This document shows, piece by piece, positions 52,571-62,014 of a DNA stretch of 64,000 nt. Position 1 is the stretch's first letter, and each line of letters starts with the position of its first letter. Source of the stretch: Pusillibacter faecalis (GTDB lineage: Bacteria > Bacillota > Clostridia > Oscillospirales > Oscillospiraceae); the NCBI RefSeq assembly GCF_018408705.1, contig NZ_AP023420.1, positions 1,116,001 to 1,180,000 of the forward strand, given 5' to 3'. A program made the translations under genes and the position numbers. The notes under the pieces were generated by a model. That model was given only the letters and a program-made list of their open reading frames with translations, did not search any database and was not told the DNA's origin.

Positions 52571-53940
52571 TTGTTTACGGCCTCCTTCTGCTCTTGTGCA
52601 GCCTTCTTGGCCTCGGCGGCAGCCTTGTCAGCGGCCATCTTGTCCTTCACCAGCTGCTTGCCGGTCTTGAACATATGGGTCAGATGCATCCGGGCGGGGC
52701 AGGCATAAGCACAGGCGCCGCACTCCATGCAGTCCATGATGTGGGCGTCATTCAGCTCATCCACCATGCCCTTGGAGGCATACTGGTACATAAAGAGCGG
52801 CTCCAGATGCATCGGGCATGCGGCCACACACTTGCCGCAGCGGATACACTGGGGATTCTCCACCGTCTGTTCCTCATTCTCACAGAAGGCAAGCATGGCG
52901 CCGGTGCCCTTGCCCACGGGAATATCAGCTGTATACTGGGCCATGCCCATCATGGGACCGCCGGCAATCAGCTTGTAAGTACCTTCCTTCAGCCCGCCGC
53001 AGAAGTCAAACAAGCAGGAGACCGGTGTGCCGATGGGACACTCTACGTTCTTAGGCTCCACCACACCGGAGCCGGAGACCGTCACAATTTTATGCACCAC
53101 GGGCATCCCCTGGGTGATGGCCCGGTAGATGGCGCAGGTTGTGTTGATGTTGAACACCGCGCAGCCAATGTTGGAGGGCAGTCCCCCGGGAGGCACCTGC
53201 TTACCGGTGATCGCCTGGCACAGCTGCTTCTCGCCGCCCTGGGGGTAGCGGCAGCGCAGGGGCTCCACCACCACGGGGGCATTCTTTTCGGCAATGACCT
53301 TTCTCATAGCGTCAATGCCGTTTTGCTTGTTGTCCTCCACGCCGATGACAACCTTGTCCACGCCGAACATCTTCGCAAGATATGTAGCGCCGCCGATGAT
53401 CTCCTCAGGCCGCTCCAGCATGGTGCGGTGGTCACCGGTAATATAGGGCTCGCACTCCGCGCCGTTGATGATAACTGTGTGCACCTGGCCGATGCCGCCG
53501 GAAATTTTGACGTGGGTGGGGAACGTGGCGCCGCCCATGCCCACAATGCCGGCGTTTTTCACAGCCTCGATCATCTCTTCCACGGACAAAGCGCCCGGGT
53601 CTGCCGGAGCCTGAACCTCCTCAGACAGCGCATCCTGGAAATCGTTTTCGATGACAACAGACATCATGTTGCCGCCCATGGAATAGGGCCGGGGTTCCAC
53701 AACCTTGACGGTTCCGGACACACTTGCATGAATCGGCGCGCCCAAGCCGCGAAACTCACCGATCTTCTGTCCCACCTTCACGTGGTCGCCGGCTTTCACC
53801 AAAGGCGTACACGGTGCGCCGAAATGCATCGACATGGGGATGACCACCTCTGCCGGAGCTGGCAGCTTCTCGATGGCCTTTTCATTGGTCGCGGCCTTCA
53901 TATCATGGGGATGAACGCCGCCAAAGAAAGCTTGTGCCAT
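52567..53940 (-). CDS. rnfC: Rnf complex subunit RnfC
   Basis: 457 residues. A barrel-sandwich N-terminus (HFGAPCTPLVKAGDHVKVGQ) is followed by the NADH/FMN-binding domain with GMGGATFPTHVKI and NGAECEPYITGDHRTM, then two 4Fe-4S clusters CIRCGKCVAACP and CMECGACAYACP. The C-terminus is a Lys/Ala-rich helix. It reduces NAD+ with electrons from the complex. First gene of the operon; promoter at 54053-54081. Confidence 0.96.
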   Translation of the reverse strand: MAQAFFGGVHPHDMKAATNEKAIEKLPAPAEVVIPMSMHFGAPCTPLVKAGDHVKVGQKIGEFRGLGAPIHASVSGTVKVVEPRPYSMGGNMMSVVIENDFQDALSEEVQAPADPGALSVEEMIEAVKNAGIVGMGGATFPTHVKISGGIGQVHTVIINGAECEPYITGDHRTMLERPEEIIGGATYLAKMFGVDKVVIGVEDNKQNGIDAMRKVIAEKNAPVVVEPLRCRYPQGGEKQLCQAITGKQVPPGGLPSNIGCAVFNINTTCAIYRAITQGMPVVHKIVTVSGSGVVEPKNVECPIGTPVSCLFDFCGGLKEGTYKLIAGGPMMGMAQYTADIPVGKGTGAMLAFCENEEQTVENPQCIRCGKCVAACPMHLEPLFMYQYASKGMVDELNDAHIMDCMECGACAYACPARMHLTHMFKTGKQLVKDKMAADKAAAEAKKAAQEQKEAVNK

Positions 53941-54052
53941 TTCTTCACCTCATTTTTACTCCTGATAACCCCTCCCGGGCGTCGGAATACCCTCGTCCGC
54001 ACCGGCGCGAACGAGGTAAACACGCTGAGAAGCTTATCACATACTGCGTTTT

Positions 54053-54081
54053 ATTTTACACCCAAAGTTTAAAAATGTCCA
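54053..54081 (-). promoter_or_regulatory. rnf operon promoter
   Basis: On the minus strand TGGACA (54081-54076), 17-nt spacer, TAAAAT (54058-54053). The leader of about 105 nt contains a CCTCGT/ACGAGG hairpin. The remaining 180 nt up to the DUF975 gene are T-rich; a poor promoter (TTGCTT 54191, TACACT 54214) may drive that gene. Confidence 0.65.
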
Positions 54082-54260
54082 TACTATGAACGACGTTTTT
54101 TGAGGAAATGTGTCCCTGTTTTTACATCTTTTTTATGTGAATTGCACCCTTTGCTCCCTTCTGCCGCTCTGTTTTGTTGCGCTTGTTTGGTTGCTTCTTT
54201 CTGTGAGATGTGATACACTGGTAAAAATTCATATTTAAAATCATACGGAGGTATGTTTCC

Positions 54261-55097
54261 ATGACGGCTCAACTCATTGACCGACGGGCGTTAAAGGCGG
54301 AGACCCGTGAAACCCTGGCGGAAGCCCAGGTCTCCCCCAAGGCTTTTACCGCCCTGTATCTGGCCCTGGTCCTGGCTATGAATTTGGTGGATTCTTTTAC
54401 CGGCATCGGCATGCTGGCCACGTTTGTCTCCATTCTGATCACCCTGCTGGCCCTGGTGCTGGAGGCGGGCTTCGTGCTCTACTGTATGGCAGTGCGCCAG
54501 GGGGAGCGTGCGGAGTTTCTCGCGCTGTTTGACGGCTTTTCCTTCGCCGGCAAGGTAATCGGACTGAGCATTGTAAAATATTTCTTTATCTTTCTCTGGT
54601 CCCTTCTCTTCACGATTCCCGGCATCATTGCCGCCTACCGGTATCGCTTCGCCCTGTATAATCTCTGCGAAAATCCTGAAATCAGCATTATGGAAGCTCT
54701 GGACATGAGCAAGCGGCAGACTCTTGGTTACAAGGGCCAGCTTTTCATGTTGGATTTGAGCTACCTGGGCTGGGCGCTGCTGGCAGGCGTCCCTTCGCTC
54801 ATTTACTCCTTTGCATTTTATCAGCAGCTGTTCCTTCAAATGGCGGCGCCCTATGGCGTCGCCATGCAGGACGCCGCTTTGTGGGCTGCTGTGACTGGTC
54901 TTTTGCCCGCCTGGGGCTGGACGCTGGCCATGGGGCTTTGGCAGATGGCGGTTGCAGTCTTTTACCTCCCCAACTACCAATGTGTGGAGCTTGGCTATTT
55001 TGAAACCGCCAAATCCACCTCCGGCATCGGGTATGGCACCCCACCCCGGCAGGATTCCTGGGGGCGCGGAGGCCCTGATAATCTGGGTGGCTTTTAA
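54261..55097 (+). CDS. DUF975 family membrane protein
   Basis: 278 residues with five to six hydrophobic helices. LWSLLFTIPGIIAAYRYRFA followed by MEALDMSKRQTLGYKGQLF is the hallmark of DUF975, a Firmicute integral membrane family of unknown role. A C-terminal cytoplasmic tail (about 245-278) is Gly/Pro-rich. ATG 54261 has GGAGGT upstream. It stands alone between the rnf promoter and a terminator. Confidence 0.85.
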   Translation: MTAQLIDRRALKAETRETLAEAQVSPKAFTALYLALVLAMNLVDSFTGIGMLATFVSILITLLALVLEAGFVLYCMAVRQGERAEFLALFDGFSFAGKVIGLSIVKYFFIFLWSLLFTIPGIIAAYRYRFALYNLCENPEISIMEALDMSKRQTLGYKGQLFMLDLSYLGWALLAGVPSLIYSFAFYQQLFLQMAAPYGVAMQDAALWAAVTGLLPAWGWTLAMGLWQMAVAVFYLPNYQCVELGYFETAKSTSGIGYGTPPRQDSWGRGGPDNLGGF

Positions 55098-55123
55098 AGG
55101 TCTATTTCCATAGAAATGTACAG

Positions 55124-55163
55124 CGCCCCTGCGGTTTTTAGAACCGCAGGGGCGTGTTTTTTT
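55124..55163. terminator. Terminator between convergent DUF975 and ECF genes
   Basis: CGCCCCTGCGGTT/AACCGCAGGGGCG, 13 pairs with a 5-nt loop, followed by TGTTTTTTTT on the plus strand. It begins 27 nt after the DUF975 stop and ends just before the ECF gene's stop. Confidence 0.9.
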
Positions 55164-55166
55164 CCT

Positions 55167-55739
55167 TTAAAGGTTGGGGAAACGCCCCCGGACATAGCCG
55201 CTCCTCCGCAGGGTCATTGCCAGCAGAGTGGACGCAGCCAAGCCAAACGCGGCCTGCACCAGGTTGCTGGGAATTCCAACAGCGCTGGCCGACAGGCACA
55301 CACCAAGCCGGCCGCCGCCATTGATCAGCATCAGCAGCGCGTCAAACAACCAATAGCCCGCCACCATAACAGCTTCTGCCGCGGTGGCGCACACCACCAT
55401 CCCCCACGCTTTCTTCCCCGCCGCCCGGTACAGCATAGCCGCCAGCAGGCCCATAGCCGCTTTGATCACCAGTGTGGCAGGTACATACACCGTATAACCC
55501 GACAGCAAATCCGCCAGGGCCGGACCCACACCTCCGGCGGCGGCCCCCAATGCCGGTCCCAGCAAATAGGCTCCCAGGATCACCACGGTATCTCCCAGAT
55601 TCAGATATCCCCCCGTAGGAGATGGAATCTGTAAAACCAGGGTTGCCACGCAGCCCAGTGCCGCAAAAAGGCCTGTCATCACCAGGGCCCGGGTCTGTCC
55701 CATCTGCCGGGCCGAGGCCCGTTCCAATCGCTGTTCCAT
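55167..55739 (-). CDS. ECF transporter S component, vitamin-type
   Basis: 190 residues with five or six hydrophobic helices. GGYLNLGDTVVILGAYLLGP and GGVGPALADLLSGYTVYVPA closely follow the PF07155-like S-component pattern. These proteins bind a vitamin or precursor and share the general ECF ATPase module. The gene is divergent from a MocR/PdxR-type regulator, a context that in other Firmicutes accompanies pyridoxine transporters (PdxU group). Vitamin B6 is therefore my best guess, by context only. Confidence 0.8.
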   Translation of the reverse strand: MEQRLERASARQMGQTRALVMTGLFAALGCVATLVLQIPSPTGGYLNLGDTVVILGAYLLGPALGAAAGGVGPALADLLSGYTVYVPATLVIKAAMGLLAAMLYRAAGKKAWGMVVCATAAEAVMVAGYWLFDALLMLINGGGRLGVCLSASAVGIPSNLVQAAFGLAASTLLAMTLRRSGYVRGRFPNL

Positions 55740-55846
55740 ATCATTCGCTCCCTTCTAAACGTTTCTTGTTGCCATCATAACGCGCAAGTGATATGATGAA
55801 AATAACCAATTTCTAATTTTTTTACCAGTCCAGATCGGAGGTCTTT

Positions 55847-57235
55847 ATGTTTACATACCGCTTGGAGGCTCAAAACGGCCTGCCGCTCTATGAAGCCCTG
55901 TACCGCCATATCCGGCAAGACATTCTCAGCGGCGCCCTGACGGCCGGGGAACGGCTCCCTTCCAAGCGGTCCCTGGCCGAGCATCTTCAAATCTCCGTTA
56001 TGACCGTAGAGACTGCCTACCATCAATTGGAGGCGGAAGGGTATCTCTACGCGCTTCCAAAACGAGGCTTTTTTGTCAGCGCCGTGGACCACCTTCCCAC
56101 CCCCGCCGCCCCCACCGCGATTCCTCCGGAGCCAGAGGCACCCAAGTGGCATCTGGACCTTGGCCGCAACCAGGTGGACTCCTCCCGCTTTCCGGCAGCC
56201 GCTTGGGCGCGCCTCACACGTCAAGTGCTTTCCGAGGGAAACTTTCTGGCTCCTGTTCCCCAGCAGGGACTCTATGCCCTGCGCCAAGCAATTGCCCGGG
56301 ATCTGTGGGATTTCAAGGGCATGGCTGTTGCACCGGAACAAATTGTGGTGGGCGCCGGCGCGGAATACCTGTATCTTCTGCTGGCACAGCTGCTTGGCGC
56401 GAACGGCCGGACCGTTTTTGCCGTGGAGGAGCCGGGCTATCCCAAAATCCGCCAGGTCTACGGGAAGTGCGGCATTGTCTGCCGCCCGGTCCCGCTGGAC
56501 TGCCAGGGAATGGCCCCGAAAGCCCTGGCTGCCTCCGGCGCCATGGCTGTCCATATCTCCCCCGCCCACCACTATCCCACAGGGTTGGTGACGCCCATTG
56601 GCCGGCGCCACGCGCTGCTGCGCTGGGCGGAGGCATCCGACGGCTTTATCATCGAGGATGATTATGACAGCGAGTTCCGCTTTACCGGCCGCCCTATCCC
56701 CACGCTTCAGAGTATCGACAGCGGCGGGCGGGTCATCTATCTCAACACATTTTCCCAGACCATCTCCCCCTCCATGCGGGTGGGCTTCATGGTGCTGCCG
56801 CCCACGCTGCTGGAGCGCTACCGGATGGAGCTGAATTTTTATGCCTGCGCGGTGCCTGTGCTGGACCAATATGTTTTGGCCCGTTTTTTGGACAGGGGAT
56901 ACTATGAGCAACACCTCTCCCGGATGCGCAAGGAATACCGTGCCCGCAGAGCAGCGGTGATGGACGCCTTTACCCGGAGCACCTTTGCCAGCCGTATCGA
57001 AATTTCTGAACAGGGCGCAGGGCTCCACTTCCTCCTGCGGCTGGAAACCTCGCAAAGCGACGCGGAGCTGCGGGAGCGGGCGGCACAGCTGGGCGTGCGG
57101 CTGGGCTTCCTATCAGACTATGCCGCAGTCCCCAATCCCGCATACGCTCACACTCTGGTGGTCAATTATGCCGGTCTGGACCCAGCCCGGCTGCATGAAA
57201 CCATGGCGCTGCTGTCACAAATCTTCTCTCTTTGA
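55847..57235 (+). CDS. MocR/PdxR-type GntR regulator lacking the PLP lysine
   Basis: 462 residues. A GntR winged helix (about 1-75: LYEALYRHIRQDILSGALTAGERLPSKRSLAEHLQ region) is joined to an aminotransferase-like domain (about 105-462). IIEDDYDSEFR and the Arg-containing SMRVGFMVLP are conserved. The position of the Schiff-base lysine, normally FSK, reads FSQ: Gln304, codon CAG at 56756-56758. Such proteins usually sense PLP through that lysine. This one may bind PLP non-covalently, sense another ligand, or be decoupled. It probably controls the divergent ECF gene. ATG 55847 has GGAGG. Confidence 0.88.
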   Translation: MFTYRLEAQNGLPLYEALYRHIRQDILSGALTAGERLPSKRSLAEHLQISVMTVETAYHQLEAEGYLYALPKRGFFVSAVDHLPTPAAPTAIPPEPEAPKWHLDLGRNQVDSSRFPAAAWARLTRQVLSEGNFLAPVPQQGLYALRQAIARDLWDFKGMAVAPEQIVVGAGAEYLYLLLAQLLGANGRTVFAVEEPGYPKIRQVYGKCGIVCRPVPLDCQGMAPKALAASGAMAVHISPAHHYPTGLVTPIGRRHALLRWAEASDGFIIEDDYDSEFRFTGRPIPTLQSIDSGGRVIYLNTFSQTISPSMRVGFMVLPPTLLERYRMELNFYACAVPVLDQYVLARFLDRGYYEQHLSRMRKEYRARRAAVMDAFTRSTFASRIEISEQGAGLHFLLRLETSQSDAELRERAAQLGVRLGFLSDYAAVPNPAYAHTLVVNYAGLDPARLHETMALLSQIFSL

Positions 57236-57299
57236 CACAGCGGGCTTCTATGCCTTTGAAACTTTACAGAAACTTCATGAAAAAGCAGCTCTCCGCGCC

Positions 57300-57328
57300 T
57301 TGCCGCCGAAACAATTTTGTGGTATGAT
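57300..57328 (+). promoter_or_regulatory. ftsH promoter
   Basis: TTGCCG (57300-57305), 17-nt spacer, TATGAT (57323-57328). The leader is about 115 nt with no obvious structure. Confidence 0.6.
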
Positions 57329-57450
57329 ACCCGCAACGCGGCTGTTTGTCCGCATGTTTGTCCCTCTGGATTCTCCATATTTTTACAATTGTCTGTGGCT
57401 GTGGGCTGCGGTCGATTCTCTCTGGTTTCCGTGAAAGGAGCTTTGCATAC

Positions 57451-59649
57451 ATGGACCAAAACAAGAAAAACAATCAAAAACCGGGGCGGCCCGGCGGCGG
57501 AAAGGGTGGCGGCTGGCAGGGCCTGATCCAGGTCATCTGCTGGGCCGGTGTGCTGGCAATTCTATTGAGCTATGCCAACAACTATATGCGCAGCGCTGGC
57601 ACCCAGTCCTCTTCCGTAGAGGTGCCATACAGCACGTTCATAACCATGGTGGAAAGCGGCGATGTCTCCCACGTGGATTTTGACAACGAGGAGGCCATTC
57701 TCCTCATTACGCCCGAGGATGGCTATATTTATACCGACCCGGACGGCGTCTCGTACAGGAAAAGCACCTCGGAAGACGGTGTCGCCCTCTATACCCCCGT
57801 CGGCTCTGAGGATGGCCAGCAGCCGGTGGCTCTGCAGCTCTTCACCGTCCAGATTGAAAGTAATGACGCGGTGATCGCCTTTCTGAAAACAGACTCCGAC
57901 CTCACATTTAATAAGGATTATCAGGCGCCCATGAGCCCCCTGTTGCTGGTGCTGGTAAATATGCTGCCCTTCCTGATTATTCTTTTGGTCATGTCCCTGG
58001 GTATGAGCTGGCTTGCCAAAAAGGGCATGGGCGGCATGGGTGGTATCGGCGGCGTCGGCAAGGCCAACGCCAAGGTCTATATGGAAAAGCAGACTGGCGT
58101 CACCTTCCGGGACGTGGCCGGTCAGGACGAGGCCAAGGAATCTCTGACAGAGATCATTGATTTCCTCCACAACCCCCAGAAATACACGGATATTGGTGCC
58201 AAGCTCCCCAAGGGCGCGCTGCTGGTGGGCCCTCCGGGCACCGGTAAAACGCTGCTGGCCAAGGCCGTGGCCGGCGAGGCCAACGTCCCCTTTTTCTCCA
58301 TCTCCGGCTCGGACTTTGTGGAGATGTTCGTGGGCGTGGGCGCCTCGCGGGTCCGGGACCTCTTCAAGGAGGCCAGCAAGGTGGCTCCCTGCATCGTGTT
58401 CATCGACGAGATCGACACCATCGGCAAATCCCGGGACAACCGCATGGGCGGCAACGACGAGCGGGAGCAGACCCTGAACCAGCTTCTGGCGGAGATGGAC
58501 GGCTTCGACCCCACCAAGGGCGTCATTCTGCTGGCCGCCACCAACCGTCCCGAGGTGCTGGATCAGGCGCTGCTTCGTCCCGGCCGCTTTGACCGGCGCA
58601 TCACTATCGACCGGCCCAACCTGGCGGGCCGCATCGCCACGCTCCAGGTTCACACTCGGAATATCAAGCTGGCGGAGGACGTAAACCTTAAAAAGGTAGC
58701 CCTGGCCACCGCCGGCTGCGTGGGCGCGGACCTCGCCAACCTGGTGAACGAGGCAGCCCTGCGGGCCGTCCGCAAGGGCCGCAAGCTGGTAACACAGGAG
58801 GATCTGCTGGCCGCCTTCGAGCTGGTCATTGCCGGCACGGAGAAGAAGGGCAGCGTCCTGACGGAATTTGAAAAGAAGCTGGTTGCTTATCATGAGGTGG
58901 GCCACGCCATGGTCGCCTATAAGCAGAAGAACACTGAGCCGGTGCAGAAGATCACCATCGTCCCCCACACCCAGGGGTCTCTCGGCTATACCCTGCTGAT
59001 GCCGGAGGAGGATAAGACGGAGCTGCGGACCCGGGACGAGCTGATGGCTAAGATCACCGTCTCCATGGGCGGTCGCGCCGCAGAGGAGGTGGTGATGAAC
59101 ACCATGACCAACGGTGCCTCCCAAGACATCCAGGACGCCACCAACGTGGCGAGGAACATGGTGGCCATGTTTGGCATGAGTGATGAATTCGGCATGATGG
59201 CCCTGGCCTCCCGCCGCAACCAGTATCTGGACGGCGGCTATGGCATGGACTGCGCCCAGGAGACTGCCGCCCGGATGGACGTGGCTGTGAAGGAAATTCT
59301 GGACAAGTGCTATCAGTCCGCCGTGGAGGTCATCCGGGAGAACCGGGCGGACATGGACAAAGTGGTGGCGTATCTTCTGGAAAAGGAGACCATTACCGGC
59401 GCGGAGATGGTGGCCATTATTGAAGGGCGCGATCCCGAGCTGGTAGAAAATCCCTACGCTTCCACCCATTCTCAGGACGGCTTCCGGCCCTCAGCTCCCA
59501 ACGAGATTGAGCCCGCCGCCAGGAAGGTGCATATGATCTCTCAAAAGATTGAAGCGCCGGAGGAGTCCGCCGAAGTCCCACAGGAGGCCCCTGAAGCCCC
59601 ACCGGACTCCGGAGAAAACAGCGAGGAGCCGCCGGAAGCCCAGCCATAA
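57451..59649 (+). CDS. ftsH: ATP-dependent zinc metalloprotease FtsH
   Basis: 732 residues. A basic Gly/Lys-rich start, TM1 (about 24-44), an extracytoplasmic domain, TM2 (about 167-192), then the AAA+ domain with Walker A GPPGTGKT (260-267), Walker [14 protein letters not shown] and the second region of homology [19 protein letters not shown]. The peptidase has zinc motif HEVGH (481-485); the third residue is Val where Ala is usual. The C-terminus (about 680-732) is Pro/Glu-rich and acidic. It degrades misfolded membrane proteins. ATG 57451 follows AAAGGAG. Confidence 0.96.
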   Translation: MDQNKKNNQKPGRPGGGKGGGWQGLIQVICWAGVLAILLSYANNYMRSAGTQSSSVEVPYSTFITMVESGDVSHVDFDNEEAILLITPEDGYIYTDPDGVSYRKSTSEDGVALYTPVGSEDGQQPVALQLFTVQIESNDAVIAFLKTDSDLTFNKDYQAPMSPLLLVLVNMLPFLIILLVMSLGMSWLAKKGMGGMGGIGGVGKANAKVYMEKQTGVTFRDVAGQDEAKESLTEIIDFLHNPQKYTDIGAKLPKGALLVGPPGTGKTLLAKAVAGEANVPFFSISGSDFVEMFVGVGASRVRDLFKEASKVAPCIVFIDEIDTIGKSRDNRMGGNDEREQTLNQLLAEMDGFDPTKGVILLAATNRPEVLDQALLRPGRFDRRITIDRPNLAGRIATLQVHTRNIKLAEDVNLKKVALATAGCVGADLANLVNEAALRAVRKGRKLVTQEDLLAAFELVIAGTEKKGSVLTEFEKKLVAYHEVGHAMVAYKQKNTEPVQKITIVPHTQGSLGYTLLMPEEDKTELRTRDELMAKITVSMGGRAAEEVVMNTMTNGASQDIQDATNVARNMVAMFGMSDEFGMMALASRRNQYLDGGYGMDCAQETAARMDVAVKEILDKCYQSAVEVIRENRADMDKVVAYLLEKETITGAEMVAIIEGRDPELVENPYASTHSQDGFRPSAPNEIEPAARKVHMISQKIEAPEESAEVPQEAPEAPPDSGENSEEPPEAQP

Positions 59650-59652
59650 ACC

Positions 59653-59681
59653 AAAGGCGCACCAAAATGGTGCGCCTTTTT
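59653..59681 (+). terminator. ftsH terminator
   Basis: AAAGGCGCACC/GGTGCGCC with a short loop, followed by TTTTT. It lies 3 nt after the ftsH stop. Confidence 0.88.
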
Positions 59682-59698
59682 CTCAAGGGAGGATTCCT

Positions 59699-60220
59699 AT
59701 GATTCGATTTGCAGCCCCCTCCGATCTGCCCCAGGTCCTGGAAATTTACGACGCCATTCTTACCCAGGAGGAAAGCGGAGGTCCTGTTTACACCAATTGG
59801 AGGCGTGGGAAATATCCTACCGCCGACACGGCCTGGTCGGCTCTAAAAGCCGGCACATTATATGTGGGCGAGAGCGGCAGCGCGCTGTGGGGCGTTGTGA
59901 ATCTCAACGGCATCCAGCTCCCGGAATATGCCCTGATCCCCTGGACGCTGAGCGCAAACGAGGACCAGGTGGGCGTCATCCATACCCTCTGCATTCATCC
60001 GGGCCAGAGCGGTCGTGGCTATGCCCGGCAGATGGTAGCCTTCTGTGAGGAGGAAGCCCGCCGCCTGGGAAAAAACGTCATGCGGCTGGACACCTGGGAG
60101 CATAACCTCCCCGCCAACCGTCTATATCCCTCTCTGGGCTACCACTTTGCCGGGGCCGCGGAGTTTTTCTTCCAGGGGGTTATCCGCGAGATTCTGAACT
60201 GCTATGAAAAGGCCCTGTAA
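59699..60220 (+). CDS. GNAT family N-acetyltransferase
   Basis: 173 residues. Acetyl-CoA loop is in HTLCIHPGQSGRGYARQMVAF (about 95-115), with MRLDTWEHNLPANRLYPSLGY near the C-terminus. The acceptor is unknown. ATG 59699 has GGGAGGA; it follows the ftsH terminator by 17 nt, so read-through or a promoter within the gap is needed. Confidence 0.87.
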   Translation: MIRFAAPSDLPQVLEIYDAILTQEESGGPVYTNWRRGKYPTADTAWSALKAGTLYVGESGSALWGVVNLNGIQLPEYALIPWTLSANEDQVGVIHTLCIHPGQSGRGYARQMVAFCEEEARRLGKNVMRLDTWEHNLPANRLYPSLGYHFAGAAEFFFQGVIREILNCYEKAL

Positions 60221-60344
60221 GCCAAGCCCCCGAATGGTTCCTGTTGGCTTGCTAACCGCTGGTTGACAGTTTGCCGCCCTCCGGTTGGTAGCATAAAACC
60301 CCAGCCCGCTCTATACTGATCCCATCCAAAAGGAGGGGTGCCGA

Positions 60345-61634
60345 ATGACGATTGGCCAGCGCATCGCGCAGAAGAGAAAAGAACAGGGACTCTCTCAGGA
60401 AGCTCTGGGAGACCGGCTTGGCCTCAGCCGGCAGGCAATTTATAAATGGGAGTCCGACGCGGCCCTGCCGGAGATTGACAAGCTCGTCGCCCTTAGCCGG
60501 CTGTTCGGCGTGTCCGTCGGGTGGCTGCTGGGAGTGGAGGAGACGCCGGAGGTCCTGCAGGACACCGGCAGTGAGCTGACGGAAACCCAGCTGAGCATGG
60601 TGGAGGAGATCGTGAACCGCTATCTCACAGCCCGCCCAAGACCGGAAAAATCCGCCTGGGACAAGTGGTCCATCCGGATTCTCTTCGCCCTGTGCGGCGT
60701 GATGCTGGCCGCGCTCACCGGTATCAGCGGGGATGTCCGGCAGTTGGACGGCCAAGCCGCCGGCCTGCGTACCTCCATCAACGATGTAACCTCCGCTGTC
60801 AGCCGCGAAATGGACTCCCTTTCCCGCCGGGTGGAGGAAATTTTGGAGTCTCAGGACAGTCTCTTTGCTGACTCCGGCGTGGAGATCGTCCATACCAGTC
60901 TGCAAAGCAGGGATGGCGGCACTGTGATCTTCGATGCCTATGCGGTTCCCAAAACCTATGTAGAGGGCATGACGGCGGAGTTTGTGCTGGATAATGGCAC
61001 CGGCGGCATCGCCATACAAGCTGGGGACTTCCGCCGTTCCACGCAGGCGTTTTCCGCGGACTCCATTGCCTGCACGCTGACCGATGAGATTGATCTTTCC
61101 ATAACACTCATTGCCCCGGACGGCACCCGCCAGACCCAGCTGTTGGAGCGCTATGATGGCCTGTATACCGCAAGTCTCCCTAGTCTGAGGCTCAACAGCT
61201 TTCCCGAAAAGCTGCGGATCACGGCGGACGGCTTTACTCCGCAGGAGGCCTATGTGAGTCTGGAGAAGCTGCCCGGCCAGTACTTTGGGGCCTATGGCGA
61301 CCACTTTCCCTCCGCGTCGGCGGAGGAGGTCCAGGTGGGACTTTTCCGAAACCATGCTTTGGTCGCCTGGGCAGAGCCCTGTGAAATTCCAGACGGCTTC
61401 CGAGGCTATGAGGAGGGGGATTTCCAGTTCTATCGTCTGCCGGAGGCTCCCGTGACTGCAGCGCCGGGGGACATGTTCTCCATCGCGGCCCTGGTGACAG
61501 ACCAGTACGGCCGCGCCATGATATACAGCGAAGACTCCTTTACCGTGGATACCCAGAACTCTGTGATCGCCCACAGTGCCCCCGCTGATTCCGGAATGCT
61601 CTGGACAGCACCAGACCAATGGCGCCTGTCCTGA
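60345..61634 (+). CDS. Membrane-tethered XRE-family regulator
   Basis: 429 residues. An XRE helix-turn-helix (about 5-65: RIAQKRKEQGLSQEALGDRL then AIYKWESDAALPEIDKL) is followed by a linker, one membrane helix (about 107-126, IRILFALCGVMLAALTGIS), a short coiled coil (about 140-170) and a large beta-rich extracytoplasmic domain. This lets an outside signal reach a DNA-binding domain inside, as in other one-component membrane regulators. The ligand and target genes are unknown; the downstream small RNA and DUF2975 cluster are nearest. GGAGGG ribosome binding site. Confidence 0.8.
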   Translation: MTIGQRIAQKRKEQGLSQEALGDRLGLSRQAIYKWESDAALPEIDKLVALSRLFGVSVGWLLGVEETPEVLQDTGSELTETQLSMVEEIVNRYLTARPRPEKSAWDKWSIRILFALCGVMLAALTGISGDVRQLDGQAAGLRTSINDVTSAVSREMDSLSRRVEEILESQDSLFADSGVEIVHTSLQSRDGGTVIFDAYAVPKTYVEGMTAEFVLDNGTGGIAIQAGDFRRSTQAFSADSIACTLTDEIDLSITLIAPDGTRQTQLLERYDGLYTASLPSLRLNSFPEKLRITADGFTPQEAYVSLEKLPGQYFGAYGDHFPSASAEEVQVGLFRNHALVAWAEPCEIPDGFRGYEEGDFQFYRLPEAPVTAAPGDMFSIAALVTDQYGRAMIYSEDSFTVDTQNSVIAHSAPADSGMLWTAPDQWRLS

Positions 61635-61730
61635 TTTTGACTATTTTTGCAGTTTTTTGAACATTTTATGAACAAAAGAAGGCGGAAACCGGTTGCTTGT
61701 AAACAAATTGTGAAGCTTCCCTTCCACCTG

Positions 61731-61759
61731 TTGACTTTTTTGCCGCCCGCGATTATGAT
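61731..61759 (+). promoter_or_regulatory. Promoter of a candidate small RNA
   Basis: TTGACT (61731-61736), 17-nt spacer, TATGAT (61754-61759). No ORF with a ribosome binding site follows before the terminator. Confidence 0.7.
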
Positions 61760-61765
61760 AGAGTC

Positions 61766-61869
61766 ATCAAGCAGGACAGCTTGATGAACATAGCCAATTT
61801 CCCTCTCCTTTCTCTATATCAAACAGAGACGGCGGCAGCCCCCAGGGGCTGCCGCCGTCTCTGTTTTTT
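61766..61869 (+). ncRNA. Candidate small regulatory RNA, about 100 nt
   Basis: A self-contained unit: the promoter above, a 5' hairpin TCATCAAGC/GCTTGATGA (61764-61772 with 61779-61787), an unstructured CU-rich stretch CCCTCTCCTTTCTC (61801-61814), and a strong terminator with GACGGCGGCAGCC paired to GGCTGCCGCCGTC and a TGTTTTTT tail. The CU stretch is complementary to AAGGAG/GAGAGGG-type ribosome binding sites, the usual seed of Firmicute sRNAs that block translation. No coding frame fits. Not matched to a known RNA. Confidence 0.6.
61823..61869 (+). terminator. Terminator of the candidate small RNA
   Basis: ACAGAGACGGCGGCAGCC (61823-61840) pairs with its complement ending at 61863, closing on a very short loop, followed by TTTTTT (61864-61869). 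It is one of the most stable hairpins in the window. Confidence 0.9.
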
Positions 61870-61961
61870 CTCTTCTTACCTTTCCGTCTCCCTTTCGTGG
61901 ACCATCAGTGGGTTGTTAGGGTATGTCTACTTTAAATTTATTGTTTTTCGATAAATAATCA

Positions 61962-61990
61962 TTGACAATCAATAACACTCCTGTTACAAT
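61962..61990 (+). promoter_or_regulatory. Promoter of the DUF2975 operon
   Basis: Perfect TTGACA (61962-61967), 17-nt spacer, TACAAT (61985-61990). AT-rich sequence upstream (TTATTG ... CAATAA) could hold a regulator site. Confidence 0.75.
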
Positions 61991-62014
61991 GTAGTTCAAA
62001 AGGGAGTAACTGCC

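Noticed and set aside
52594..54072. Plus-strand open frame of 492 codons opposite rnfC
   Set aside because: Shadow of rnfC; it also runs through the rnf promoter and has no recognisable domain.
57562..59469. Minus-strand open frame of 635 codons opposite ftsH
   Set aside because: Shadow of a GC-rich gene; product rich in His/Gly/Val without any motif, and ftsH is complete on the other strand.
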